A program made the translations under genes and the position numbers. Below the pieces are notes generated by a model. That model was not told the origin of the DNA. It did no database searches and worked only from the letters and a program-made list of their open reading frames with translations. From positions 20,338,709 to 20,402,708 of the forward strand of contig CM055103.1 of NCBI GenBank assembly GCA_029204225.1: a stretch of 64,000 bases of DNA. Direction: 5' to 3'. Below are positions 1 through 10,121 of this stretch, piece after piece. Origin of the DNA: Diphasiastrum complanatum (taxonomy: Eukaryota; Streptophyta; Lycopodiopsida; Lycopodiales; Lycopodiaceae). Numbering within the stretch: the stretch's first letter is position 1; every line of letters starts with the position of its first letter.

Positions 1-29
1 TTAAAACTTATTCAAAGTTTAATAGGATG

Positions 30-115
30 CTTCTTGGTTTCCAAGGGGAGGCTCGAACCTGGGACCAAAGAAACTTTGGATGCCAAGCTAACCAGTTGAG
101 CCAACCCCGTTGGGT
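30..115 (-). mobile_element. tRNA-derived SINE-like insertion with 16-bp target duplication
   Basis: The identical 16-bp sequence aaagtttaataggatg stands at 14-29 and 116-131 and brackets an 86-bp insert. Read on the minus strand, the insert opens with GGGGTTGGCTCAACTGG, which matches an RNA polymerase III A box, and about 40 bases later has GGTTCGAGCC, a B box. A perfect long direct repeat around a pol III promoter is what LINE-mediated retroposition of a tRNA-derived SINE leaves. The acceptor arms do not pair well, so I do not call it a functional tRNA gene. It sits in the body of the LTR element whose LTR begins at 428, so it is younger than that element. The very short length could mean a 3'-truncated copy. 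Confidence 0.72.
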
Positions 116-413
116 AAAGTTTAATAGGATGGCTTAACCCACAAACTAAAACGTTTCTAAGAACTTATTAATCTAAAGTTTAAACCAACTCCAACTTTCC
201 TATAAAAACCAAGAAACAAAAGGTTTGAATAGAAAAGAAAAGGTTACTGTGAATAGTTTGTTTAAAAGAAAAAACAAGCTTACATCCACCAAGCAACCTT
301 TTTTCAATTAAGCTTGGACAAAGGTTTTAAAAACAAACAAACACAATTCACTAAAGGAAATACCAAATTGCAAATGCACAAAAGAGAACGTGTGCACTTT
401 AAGAAAATCCACT

Positions 414-425
414 GCTCTGATACCA
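414..425 (-). promoter_or_regulatory. Primer binding site (initiator Met tRNA type)
   Basis: The minus strand reads TGGTATCAGAGC, the usual plant retrotransposon primer site complementary to the 3' end of initiator methionine tRNA. It lies two bases outside the LTR that starts at 428. The element body therefore runs leftwards through position 1 and out of the window. Confidence 0.8.
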
Positions 426-427
426 AC

Positions 428-896
428 TGCTATAACTCCCTAGGATCATCAATTGCCTTGAAGATTCCGCACACCCCAAGCCAGTGACGACGCACCGTAA
501 CCGCCCATCCGTAGGGTCACAACCGACCCACCCCCATGCACTGGAGCTATCAACACAATCATGCCTAGTTGAGTCTCCGGCGATAACCGACATCCCATAC
601 TACCAGCCATCACACTCAGCTCTCCCTAGCACACATCTGTTGGCCTGGAGATACATCCTGGCTCATGCATGTGCTCTCCATCCACCAACTCCCGGGTAGA
701 CTAAGTGAATGGAAAGAGGAAAAACCCACCACTATATAGGCATAGCACAGTGGGTCCCATCAAGCACGGTCTTGTCGGCGACACGTGACCACCTAGGATG
801 GTGACGCGTGGCACCCAAACATGTCGATAATGCCAGACCTGCGTCATGCCCCTTGCGAGGCCGTCACTGAAGGGCGTACCATTATGGTACATAACA
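428..896 (-). mobile_element. 5' LTR of a minus-strand LTR retrotransposon (469 bp)
   Basis: On the minus strand this segment begins TGTTATGTACC at 896 and ends GTTATAGCA at 428, giving TG...CA ends, and is followed after two bases by the primer site. A TATATAG box lies near 733-740. No coding sequence of the element is visible in 1-413, and the partner LTR and TSD would lie beyond the left edge, so the superfamily cannot be assigned. Confidence 0.68.
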
Positions 897-2325
897 ACTT
901 TACAAAGTAAATGAAACCAAATTCCATTTTAACTACTTTGGGTCCTTTTTCATTTTGGGTCCATTTGAGAGTGTATTTCTCTTGGACGTTCGTGCGTGGC
1001 GATGTGAAACTGTGAGGGCAGAAAGAATGAAAGTGAAAGGGGTATGAGAAAAGATAGGGAGAGTAGAAAGGGAGGAAAAAATTGTTGGCAACAATTTAGC
1101 GATAGAGGGAAGAAAACCGGTAAAGATATATATACAACTATTGCAAAAAATAAAAGAAAAAATAAGAAAGAGAAAACTAAAAGAACGATGATTAACAAGG
1201 AAAGAAAAGTGAGAACTTGTATGCCTTTTGTTGGACTTCTTTTTCATTAATTTAAAAAAAAAAATTCTAAAGGAGAGTACAGATGATGGATTAGTAAATC
1301 ATTGAGTCTGTTCGAGTTGCTTGCCCTTCTTGTCTTCAACATCTCAGATTTTTTGGTGGGTCATAGCTACCGTTTGGACGAAACAAGACCACAAGGAGTG
1401 CGTGCTAAGGATTGCGAGCGGATTGGGCCGAACGTCGGTGGGTGCATGTTGCCTACAAAGCCCATCATGTACCATCATTTCAAACTTTCTATGTTGACGA
1501 AGGATGTTGTGGATAAGCGATGGTAGGTCTAATGTTCGATTGTTGTTGACTTGAAGGTTTTGTTCGGACTGAAGCAGTACTCGTTGAAACACAAATCCCA
1601 TCTAGTATCCACTTTGGCGGTAGTAAGAAGGGTGGGTCTCCACATTGGAGAGGCTTCCAGTACAATAGGATTTGGAGAGTTAGTCATGTTGTTCAGGAAC
1701 TGGTTGAGGGCCTTGGTGAAATCGACCGTTGATTTCCAACCGTGCACTGATTTTATTACTAGCCAATTGTAGGCTCCGACGCTTGGAGTCTTCAAAGTCA
1801 ACTAGGATGGAACACTGGATTTGCCCTAGTGTCATCGAAGCTGTGAGATATTCGTTAATAAGCTCGGGGCTACACATGAGCACCCCCTTCTGCCATTTCG
1901 ATTGAGGATGCAGAAGGGCAATGAGGTCAGCCGTTGTCAGTTTTAGGAGGTGCTTGACCCTGCTTGGCAATTTATAGTCGCCTCTTGTCGTTACATCAAG
2001 ATATTTTTTGACAAAGAGGGCCGACTATTCTGAATCAGGTACAATTGATATTTTTTGGTACCAATGTTGGTGTACCATAGTAGGTCCACCATGAGTGTCG
2101 TCAAAGCATGGGGGAACAATGGAGGTGGATGGAAGGTTAGATTTTAGAGGTGAGGAAGCAGTAGGTGGCAGAGAGGCAACATGCGGTGAGGTGGTGCAAG
2201 GTGGAGAAGTCAGCTCGGGCATGTTGGGGTCGTGTTGGAGGCTGTAGGTGGTGGCTTCGGCCTGTGTGGCATACTAAAAATCATGGTCAAAGGTGTGATT
2301 TCCGCCAGTTTGGAGGTCAAAATGG
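897..2325. other. Unassigned sequence, no gene recognised
   Basis: This stretch holds only short, mutually overlapping open frames with no recognisable domain. It is the left half of the original site split by the nested cluster; its right half resumes at 22727. The 1-kb stretch 1300-2300 has balanced composition and could be a decayed coding region, but I cannot name it. Confidence 0.4.
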
Positions 2326-3286
2326 GAGAATGTAGCGTAGACATCCCAAAGGGAGCCGGGAACCACGACTTAGCTTGCCAGCCTTCAACTCTTGCCATCC
2401 AAACCCACTTGACATACAAGCAGCCAACTCGCCAACAACGATCAGACTTAACCAACATAAAGTTCCGAAAACCAACATTGAGATCCAACCTGGTGCCATG
2501 CCAGATCGGGGGTCCCGATGTGGGTGACTTCCCTCTGTAGCGCAGGCATCCCAAAGGGAGCCGGGAACCACGACTTAGCTTCCCAGCCTTCAACTCTTGC
2601 CATCCGAACCCACTTGACATACAAGCAGCCAACTCGCCAACACCGATCAGACTTAACCAACTTGAAGTTCCGAGGACCAACATTGAGATCCAACCTGGCG
2701 CCATGCCAGATCGGGGGTCCCGATGTGGGTGACCTCCCTCCAAGCAAGCCGTCCGACATACATCAAACTTAACCAACTCGAAGCTTCGTTACAAATGAGT
2801 AACATCCATTCCAAGCAAGCGGTCTGACTTACATCAGACTTAACCAACTGAAAGCTTCGTCACGAGCGCTGGAAGCCAACCTGGCGCCTCGCCAGACTGG
2901 ACAGCCATAAATAGGTAACATCCACCCAAGCAAGCCATCCAACTCAGCCGACAGGTTAGAGCCCGTTCCCCAAGCGCTTAACCCATTCACGTTCATGCAA
3001 GGAACACTCAGAACCACAAGCCGCGACAGATATGGAAACAACCAGTTCCTGGACCAAATGGTCCCGACAGCATACCGCTGGCGCCACGGACCGAATGGTC
3101 CCGACGGCATACCGCTGGCGTCCCGGGATACGACCCTCAGCTATGTGCCAAGTTAAAAAATTTTGAAAGCGGCCTTACAACTGGCGCTTTTACCGAACAC
3201 TGAAACCCAGAAGGTAATCAGAGTCAGTTTGAGGAAAATCCCACTTTATTGATAAATCTGAGAAGGTTACATTTCAAGTGTGTGAC

Positions 3287-4197
3287 TGTTGGGCCGGTGC
3301 CTCAAAGGGCGCTGGGACTTGAGCGGTTTTCCCAACACGCGCTTAAGTCTAACATTCATCCATCATGCACTTACATAAAAGCCAACTCAGAAACGTAACA
3401 AGCTTAACCATTCAGACTTAAGAAAACTGGAATCCCAACCAACCCGAAAGCCAACTCAGAATCCGTCCCCAAAAGGTAACCAAAGGCAAAGACAAGCCAC
3501 ACATGAAACCCAAGGCATAGTGGTCGCCAAACTGACCAATTGGCATAGCGGCAAGCCCCATGTCGATGACAGGGACCCTTAGGCGCCAGCAACGCAAAAA
3601 GGTTGTTGTAAGGGTCCTTCCACTTCGACCAGTCCCGGAGGCGAAACCGAAATGGTAATCATCCCCAAGGATCAACTTTATTAGATTTGGAAGAGGTTAC
3701 ATTCATACATAGACTGACCGGTCTCGGGGCCACCAACACGTGCTGGGCATTGTGCCTGGCTCGTGCTGGTAGAGGGAGCTGAGACCTGGCGACTGGATTC
3801 CTGGCGCTGGTTGAGCTGCCCAAGTTTCTGTCTGCCGGACTCCCCCTATAGTTCTGCTGTGATTCGGCGCACCCCCTCTGGTTTGAAACATAGTGCTTTC
3901 TGGTAAAGCACGCTTTTTAGGACTTAGTTTTTATTTTGCTGATTAAGCCTGGCAGAATCAGTCTGGCTCCCGGACATGGGTCCCGGGAGCCGTCCCGGCG
4001 GCCGAATCAACCTGCTTTCCTGACTAGGCCATGACTCGAGCTCCAGAGCTAGCTCATGAATTTGTGACTACTTGACTGGCTCACCACAGGTCGGAGGCTC
4101 AGTCCTTGACATTATAACTTGCTCTGGGACCTTAGGGAGTGTCACCCCTTTGAATCTTACAGGGCACGCTGGGTGCACCCAAGTCAGTTTTACAACA
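3287..4197 (-). repeat. 3' LTR of the level 3 gypsy element (911 bp)
   Basis: The minus strand reads TGTTGTAAAACTGAC from 4197 and ends at 3287 in CCAACA. The same sequence with a few substitutions and a 9-bp duplication forms the 5' LTR at 13949-14812 plus 21178-21233 (920 bp). Its layout parallels the LARD LTR: a CGTGCTTTACCAG block, a GCCGAATCACA...ACTATAGGGG block and a GTAACCT...AATAAA block occur in the same order in both, so the two LTRs are diverged relatives. The AATAAA near the middle is a likely polyadenylation signal. Confidence 0.85.
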
Positions 4198-4211
4198 TCC
4201 TCCCCTCGTTT
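4198..4211 (-). promoter_or_regulatory. Polypurine tract of the gypsy element
   Basis: The minus strand reads AAACGAGGGGAGGA directly against the TGTTG start of the 3' LTR, the expected plus-strand primer for reverse transcription. Just upstream the element shares GATGAGGACATCAG with the LARD element at the same place. Confidence 0.75.
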
Positions 4212-6285
4212 GAGAAAGCTGATGTCCTCATCAGGGCCAAACTAGAACCTAAGACTCATGGCACGGGCTTAATTCACCGGCCAGACTTTAGTCACATATA
4301 CAAGGGCACGGGCTTGATTCACCGGCCAAAGGAAACCAACTGTAAAGCAGAGTAATGATATTGTGTTTTACACCCAGCACAGGAAAAGTGTGGATCTAGT
4401 TCACTTACGTAAAACCTGTGTGAAGCTGCTGCACTTAGACATCAAACTGAAGCTCACTCCTCAATGAGAAATGCGGCTTACTTTATTAGCATGAAAGAAA
4501 AAGGTACTCACGGCTCCCTTAAGCCTCAAATATGTCGTTGTCGTCGCACATCTGGATGAGTCCCCTAGGACTCTAGATATTTCGTTTGGTCGTCCAGGTT
4601 GAGCTCCTTGAGCTCTGCATCGGCACTTAGATTCACCTTTGACGTAGAAACTGCAGGCAATGTTGGCTCCATTTGACCTCGTGTCAGCTGATTTGTCACT
4701 GTTGGATGTCTTTCGTTAAAAAAGTGAGTTTTCGCTTGGTCACACAAGGTGAGCTCCTTGAGCTCTGCATCGGCACTTGAATTCAGCTTTGATGTAGAGA
4801 CTATAGGCAATTTTGGCTCCATTTGTTCCCGTGTCAGCTGGTCTGTCACTGTTGGTTGTCCTTCGTTAAATAGGTGAATGAGATTGGGAGGAATGGTTGG
4901 CTCAGGTTCATTTGTGTCGTTCTTTTCTAGTTGGTCCCCTGGCACAGCTCTGACGACACAAGGTTTCCTGCCATTATATAATAACACAAGGTTAACCCCT
5001 TTTGCCAAGAAGGCCACCACATGTTCGTTAAACCAGCTTAATCCCAAAATAGTGTCGAAGGCATCCATCTTCAAGATTGTGAACGTTAGTCGATTCTTCC
5101 AGGCTCCCAGAGAGATTGGTAAGTTGGTTGCCAATCTACAAGTGGTCATTGTACCTTTCGCGGTCTCCACACAAATAGGAGTCACATTTTCTTCACATTG
5201 GATGTCCAATTCTCCTGTCAGTTTTTCTGACAAGTAGTTATGTGACGCCCCCAGATCTACCATGAAGTAAATGATCCTGCCTTGAATACAGCCTTTCAGG
5301 TACAATAACTTGGATCCTCTCGCAGGAGTCGCCATAAGATGTTCACGATAAGCCGCAAGTGCCCCTATCTGTTGCAAGGCATTCAGGTCAGACTCCGTCA
5401 AATCCGTTTCTGGGTCCTCTTCATCATCTTGTTCACCATCTTCTTGATCAAATGCCTCTCTCTCCATCCTATCAAATCCTTCAATGGCAGCCATGATTTG
5501 CTTATTCAATGGTTTGGGGCATGATCTCCAAGAGTGACCTTGCTGATGACAGTTGAAGCAACGCATGGAACTGCCCACTGTTGGTGAGCTGTTGCTGTGA
5601 CTAGTTGAAGGTCCAACATTGTTTCTTCTCTGAAACATGTTCCCTCCATTGTTGCCATGGTTGCCAAACCCTGTTTTTGTTGGGAATTTATTCACGCTAC
5701 TCGAGGCTTGGTTGCCATTTGGAGCTGAGTCCCCCCTTGAAAAGAAGCTCGGACTCGATCTGGATCCACTAAATACTCTTGTTGAGGTTGCGGGAGCAGC
5801 TGGTGCCAATGTGCTCTCATAATCACAAACCATTTCAGCCGCTCGAATAGTTGAATTGAAATCATGGGGCATGTAGCTGTCTATCGCACGTCGGGTCCAG
5901 GATTGCATTCCAGACAATAGGTAATGAGTTTTGTCCGCCTCGGTGTTGTAAAGCTACCTTTACAAGCTTTACCTGCGGCGCCATCGGCGCCAGCTATGTC
6001 CCCGGCGCCAGCAGCGCCACTGCTGCTCCCGGCGCCAACGGCGCCGACGCCGCTCCCGGCGCCACTGTGACCAGAATCCAGCCGGCGCCAAGTTCCTATG
6101 GCTGAAAATCTTTGATCGGTTCTAGCGAAGTCCAGAGAGCTCAGATCGATGTGCAATCACCTCACACGATCTAGGCATGATTAAAGGAAGCCTGGGGATC
6201 AATAAAATCTAGAGAGAGAAAATGACTTTCTAGAAAGAGAAAATCCTAGAGAGAGAAAAAAAACGTGCTTTACCAGCTTGGGTAG

Positions 6286-7531
6286 TGTTGTAAAGCTACC
6301 TTTACAAGCTTTACTTGCGGCGCCATCGGCGCCAGCTATGTCCCCGGCGCCAGCAGCGCCCCTGCTGCTCCCGGCGCCAACGGCGCCGGCGCCGCTCCCC
6401 GGCGCCACTGTGACCAGAATCCAGCCGGCGCCAAGTTCCTATGGCTGAAAATCTTTGATCGGTTCTAGCGAAGTCCAGAGAGCTCAGATCGATGTGCAAT
6501 CACCTCACACGATCTAGGCATGATTAAAGGAAGCCTGGGGATCAATAAAATCTAGAGAGAGAAAATGACTTTCTAGAAAGAGAAAATCCTAGAGAGAGAA
6601 AAACGTGCTTTACCAGCTTGGGTAGAGTGCTTGGTATGAGGGGGGGTGCCGAATCACACCAATACTATAGGGGAGTGCGGGTTGCGACTCAGGGCGAGCT
6701 CCAACCAAGTCTCAGCCTCCCTTGCTGGAATGTTTTCATGGCTCTCGCCTTGGCATGCTAGCGCCCCGGAGACTAGGGTCGGTCACACACTTGAAATGTA
6801 ACCTTCTCAGATTTATCAATAAAGTGGGATTTTCCTCAAACTGACTCTGATTACCTTCTGGGTTTCAGTGTTCGGTAAAAGCGCCAGTTGTAAGGCCGCT
6901 TTCCAAATTTTTAATTTGGCACATAGCTGAGGGTCGTATCCCGGGACGCCAGCGGTATGCCGTCGGGACCATTCGGTCCGTGGCGCCAGCGGTATGCTGT
7001 CGGGACCATTTGGTCCAGGAACTGGTTGTTTCCATATCTGTCGCGGCTTGTGGTTCTGAGTGTTCCCTGCATGAACGTGAATGGGTTAAGCTCTTGGGGA
7101 ACGGGCTCTAACCTGTCGGCTGAGTTGGATGGCTTGCTTGGGTGGATGTTACCTGTTTATGGCTGTCCAGTCTGGCGTGGCGCCAGGTTGGCTTCCAGCG
7201 CTCGTGACGAAGCTTTCAGTTGGTTAAGTCTGATGTAAGTCAGACCGCTTGCTTGGAATGGATGTTACTCGTTTGTAACGAAGCTTCGAGTTGGTTAAGT
7301 TTGATGTATGTCGGGCGGCTTGCTTGGAGGGAAGTCACCCACATCGGGACCCCCGATCTGGCATGGCGCCAGGTTGGATCTCAATGTTGGTTTTCGGAAC
7401 TTCATGTTGGTTAAGTCTGATCGTTGTTGGCGAGTTGGCTGCTTGTATGTCAAGTGGGTTTGGATGGCAAGAGTTGAAGGCTGGGAAGCTAAGTCGTGGT
7501 TCCCGGCTCCCTTTGGGATGCCTGCGCTACA
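6286..7531 (+). repeat. 5' LTR of LARD 5a
   Basis: It starts TGTTGTAAAGCTACC and ends GCCTGCGCTACA. The first 20 bases contain the perfect inverted repeat TTGTAAAG-CTAC-CTTTACAA. A block at about 6318-6432 has eight GGCGCC palindromes. ACTATAGGGG near 6664 is a candidate core promoter or start region because the same block is kept in the gypsy LTR. TCAATAAAG near 6820 is a likely polyadenylation signal. The 93-codon open frame inside the LTR recurs in most copies merely because the LTR does. Confidence 0.88.
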
Positions 7532-7533
7532 TG

Positions 7534-7545
7534 TGGTATCAGAGC
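7534..7545 (+). promoter_or_regulatory. Primer binding site of LARD 5a
   Basis: TGGTATCAGAGC begins two bases after the LTR end, matching the 3' end of initiator Met tRNA as in the other elements here. Confidence 0.85.
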
Positions 7546-7621
7546 CGACTGGCCGGTCAGCTATGCGGATCTCACGGAAATGGCCACGATTTGGGGTTCA
7601 TCAAGACAACTGTTGTGCAAG

Positions 7622-8007
7622 GTGCTGCCCACAGTGTAAGCACGGGTGCGTCCACGGTCGGGGTGGTCGGCAGAACGGGGGACTTGATGAGTCAAAGTGC
7701 TGCCCTTGAGGTGTAAGCACGGTCAGTTCTCGCGGTTCGGGCCTGGCGCTGTCTGCACGTAGGACGGATGAGGCAAAGTGCTGCCTAGGGAGGTGAAAGC
7801 ACGGTCTGTACCTTGTGGGGTGCGGGGCGACATATTCGAACTGTACGGGTTAACCATTGATACAGAGATGCTGCTCGAATTCGGGTGTAAAGCACGGGTG
7901 GTTAGCTGCCGGTGCGGGATAGCTGCCGATCGTTTAGCTATAAGGGCTATCGACCAAAAAGTGGTGGGGCGTGACTGAGGCAATGTGCTGCTTAATGGTG
8001 AAAGCAC
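7622..8007 (+). ncRNA. Five-member stem-loop array in the LARD 5a leader (candidate packaging/dimer signal)
   Basis: Five short inverted repeats follow the primer site: 7622-7643, 7697-7720, 7778-7802, 7869-7894 and 7985-8007. Each has GTGCT (or ATGCT) opposite AGCAC, 22-26 bases from end to end, with an inner GCC/GGT pairing in several. Most are followed by GG. The same array with the same spacing occurs in the second LARD copy (19464-19849) and in the gypsy element (13472-13857). Position between primer site and body, RNA-type pairing and conservation across two element types suggest a leader RNA structure. The function is inferred, not shown. Confidence 0.6.
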
Positions 8008-10107
8008 GGATAGTTGGAGGGGTGTCCTATGTGGGCTGATTCTGTGATCGATTTGTATGGGCGCGGCCAGGCAAAGGTCCGTTGGCAGGACCATCTCAAA
8101 GGGGGACCTTGTCTTTGTTACTTGTTAGTAAACCTGCCTGAGTGTCTTACTTGTACGTATTCGTGGTGAGTCTTAGTACTCGTGCTTTGCCTGGTTTGCA
8201 TGATTGCTTGTGATACAAGGAGCTGATGGCTCGAGAAGGAACCTTTTCTTTTGAAGGCTGATACCATCAAACAAAGAGGACTACAGAATCTGTGGGGCGG
8301 ATTTGCAGTTCAAGTACTCACACGTGAACGACAACGAAACGACTCAATGTTTGCAAAGGATGGATGGCTAGCCTGTTTCTTAGGTTAGTTTCATTTGCGA
8401 CAACGCCCACCAGACGCAAGCAGGAAGTCAAAAGTTGGAAAGGGCCATTTCAGAGGAGATCTTCTATGGAACAGTTGGTCTTCATTTTGGGACGGCCACC
8501 TTCGGAACTGAAACTCACTGAGCATGAGCGATATCCAGAATCTGTGCGGCGGATTTGCAGTTCAAGTACTCGCACGTGAACGACAACGAAATGACTCAAT
8601 GTTTGCAAAGGATGGATGGCTAGCCTGTTTCTTGGGTTAGTTTCATTTGCGACAACGCCCACCAGACGCAAGCAGGAAGTCAAAAGTTGGAAAGGGCAAT
8701 TTCAGGGGAGATCTTCTATAGCAGTTGGTCTTCATTTTGGGACGGCCACCTTCGGAACTGAAACTCACTGAGCATGGGTGATATCCAGTATCAGTTGGGT
8801 TTTTCCTCAAAGGGGAAAAGACTAGGATCCTCTTCAGAGATTGGCAACAAGTTGGATCGAGCCATAATCCTAGCCGATGGGAAGCAAAGTGTTGGAAAGG
8901 CTTTTTGTCCGAAGAACTCTACTCTAAAGTCCGATCAGCTGATTTATTAAGTGGAGGGGAACTATCACACACACCTCTCTCTTGGGGCAAATTTTGAATT
9001 AAAGTTGATCAAAATGGGGGCAAATTCAAGGTGACCTAGCCATACTCACACGAGGAGACTGGCGAACTTTGGACCTAATAAGTTGACAAGTTTTTGTTGT
9101 GGAAAGGAAAGTTTGTTATAGGCTTTCTCTGGACCAGCAATGATGAGGAAACATATGAGTACGCTGGCTTGTGTTACGTGTAAGGCAGCTGATCAATGAA
9201 GGAACTGTGAAAGTTGAGTCTTGCATGAGAGACTTGGTATTTCGAACGGACGCTAAGGGACAGTTCGCGTTGAGATCGGATTAGTGCAAACTCTGGGTGC
9301 ATGTTTCTGATTCAAAGAGAGCTACTTGAAGCTAAGCTCGATGTACACTTCTTGTTTTGACTGTGAGACAACTAACCAGTGATGGAATTGTGAAAGTCAA
9401 GTTTTGCGCGACGGACATGGTGCTTCAAACAAACGCGAAGAGATAGTTCGGATGCGGATCAAACTGGTGCGACACTTTGGCTTTCCACGAGGTCAATGGT
9501 TACATTTGGGCTGATTCAAAGAGCTACTTCAAGCTAAGTGAGAGGTGCATTGCGGAGTACTCAATCTTTGCCTACCTTAAAGAGCCAAGATGGAAAAGTA
9601 TCAAGATCAGGCTTGGACAAGGAGAGAAATCAAGGTGCAGAAGCAACAAGGCACGAAGTGGACCATAAAGTGGGCAATCAAACGATAAATCCTTCGGCTC
9701 AGGGAGCCTTGATACCTGTGCGGAACTGAACAAACCTGGAGCTCAGGGAGCTCAACACAAAGTGCATCAAGGACAAATCAGGAGCTCAAAGGAGTTCCAA
9801 AGTCGAAAGTCAGAAGCGACAGGGGCGAACATTTCAAAGAAAGGCCTCTGTCACCAATTAATAAGGTTCTCGGGTTTTACGAAAGCGATATCAAATCTAC
9901 GCTTTTCCCAGACAAAGATATATTTTCAAGTTATGTAATTTTTCAGTACAAAGAGCTGAGCCTCCGACTTGTGGTGTGCCAGCTTCAATGTTAATAAAAA
10001 GTGGCCAGTAAATTGAGTACTGTGCCTAGTAGCTTAAATGTATAGTCATTTTAATTGGGAGACACCTTTACTTTAATCTGACATCTGATGAGGACATCAG
10101 ATTTTAT

Positions 10108-10121
10108 AAAGGTGGGGTGGA
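10108..10121 (+). promoter_or_regulatory. Polypurine tract of LARD 5a
   Basis: AAAGGTGGGGTGGA lies directly before the TGTTG start of the 3' LTR. The upstream GATGAGGACATCAG is shared with the gypsy element, which places the 3' end of both internal regions in the same lineage. Confidence 0.7.

Noticed and set aside
30-115. Functional tRNA gene
   Set aside because: A and B boxes are present, but the acceptor and anticodon arms do not form a proper cloverleaf, and the TSD indicates retroposition.
1770-1830. Plus-strand translation PTLGVFKVN resembling the start of a LINE RNase H domain
   Set aside because: Only about nine residues fit, stops follow at once, and no other LINE domain is nearby.
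2210-2776. 188-codon minus-strand frame with an internal duplication
   Set aside because: It spans the start of the level 1 solo LTR and the start of the level 2 LTR, so the repeat reflects nested insertion and not a repeat protein.
6957-7238. A 93-codon frame (MPSGPFGPWRQ...) repeated many times in 2829-22080
   Set aside because: It lies wholly within the LARD LTR and recurs because the LTR does. It has no domain and is broken in some copies.
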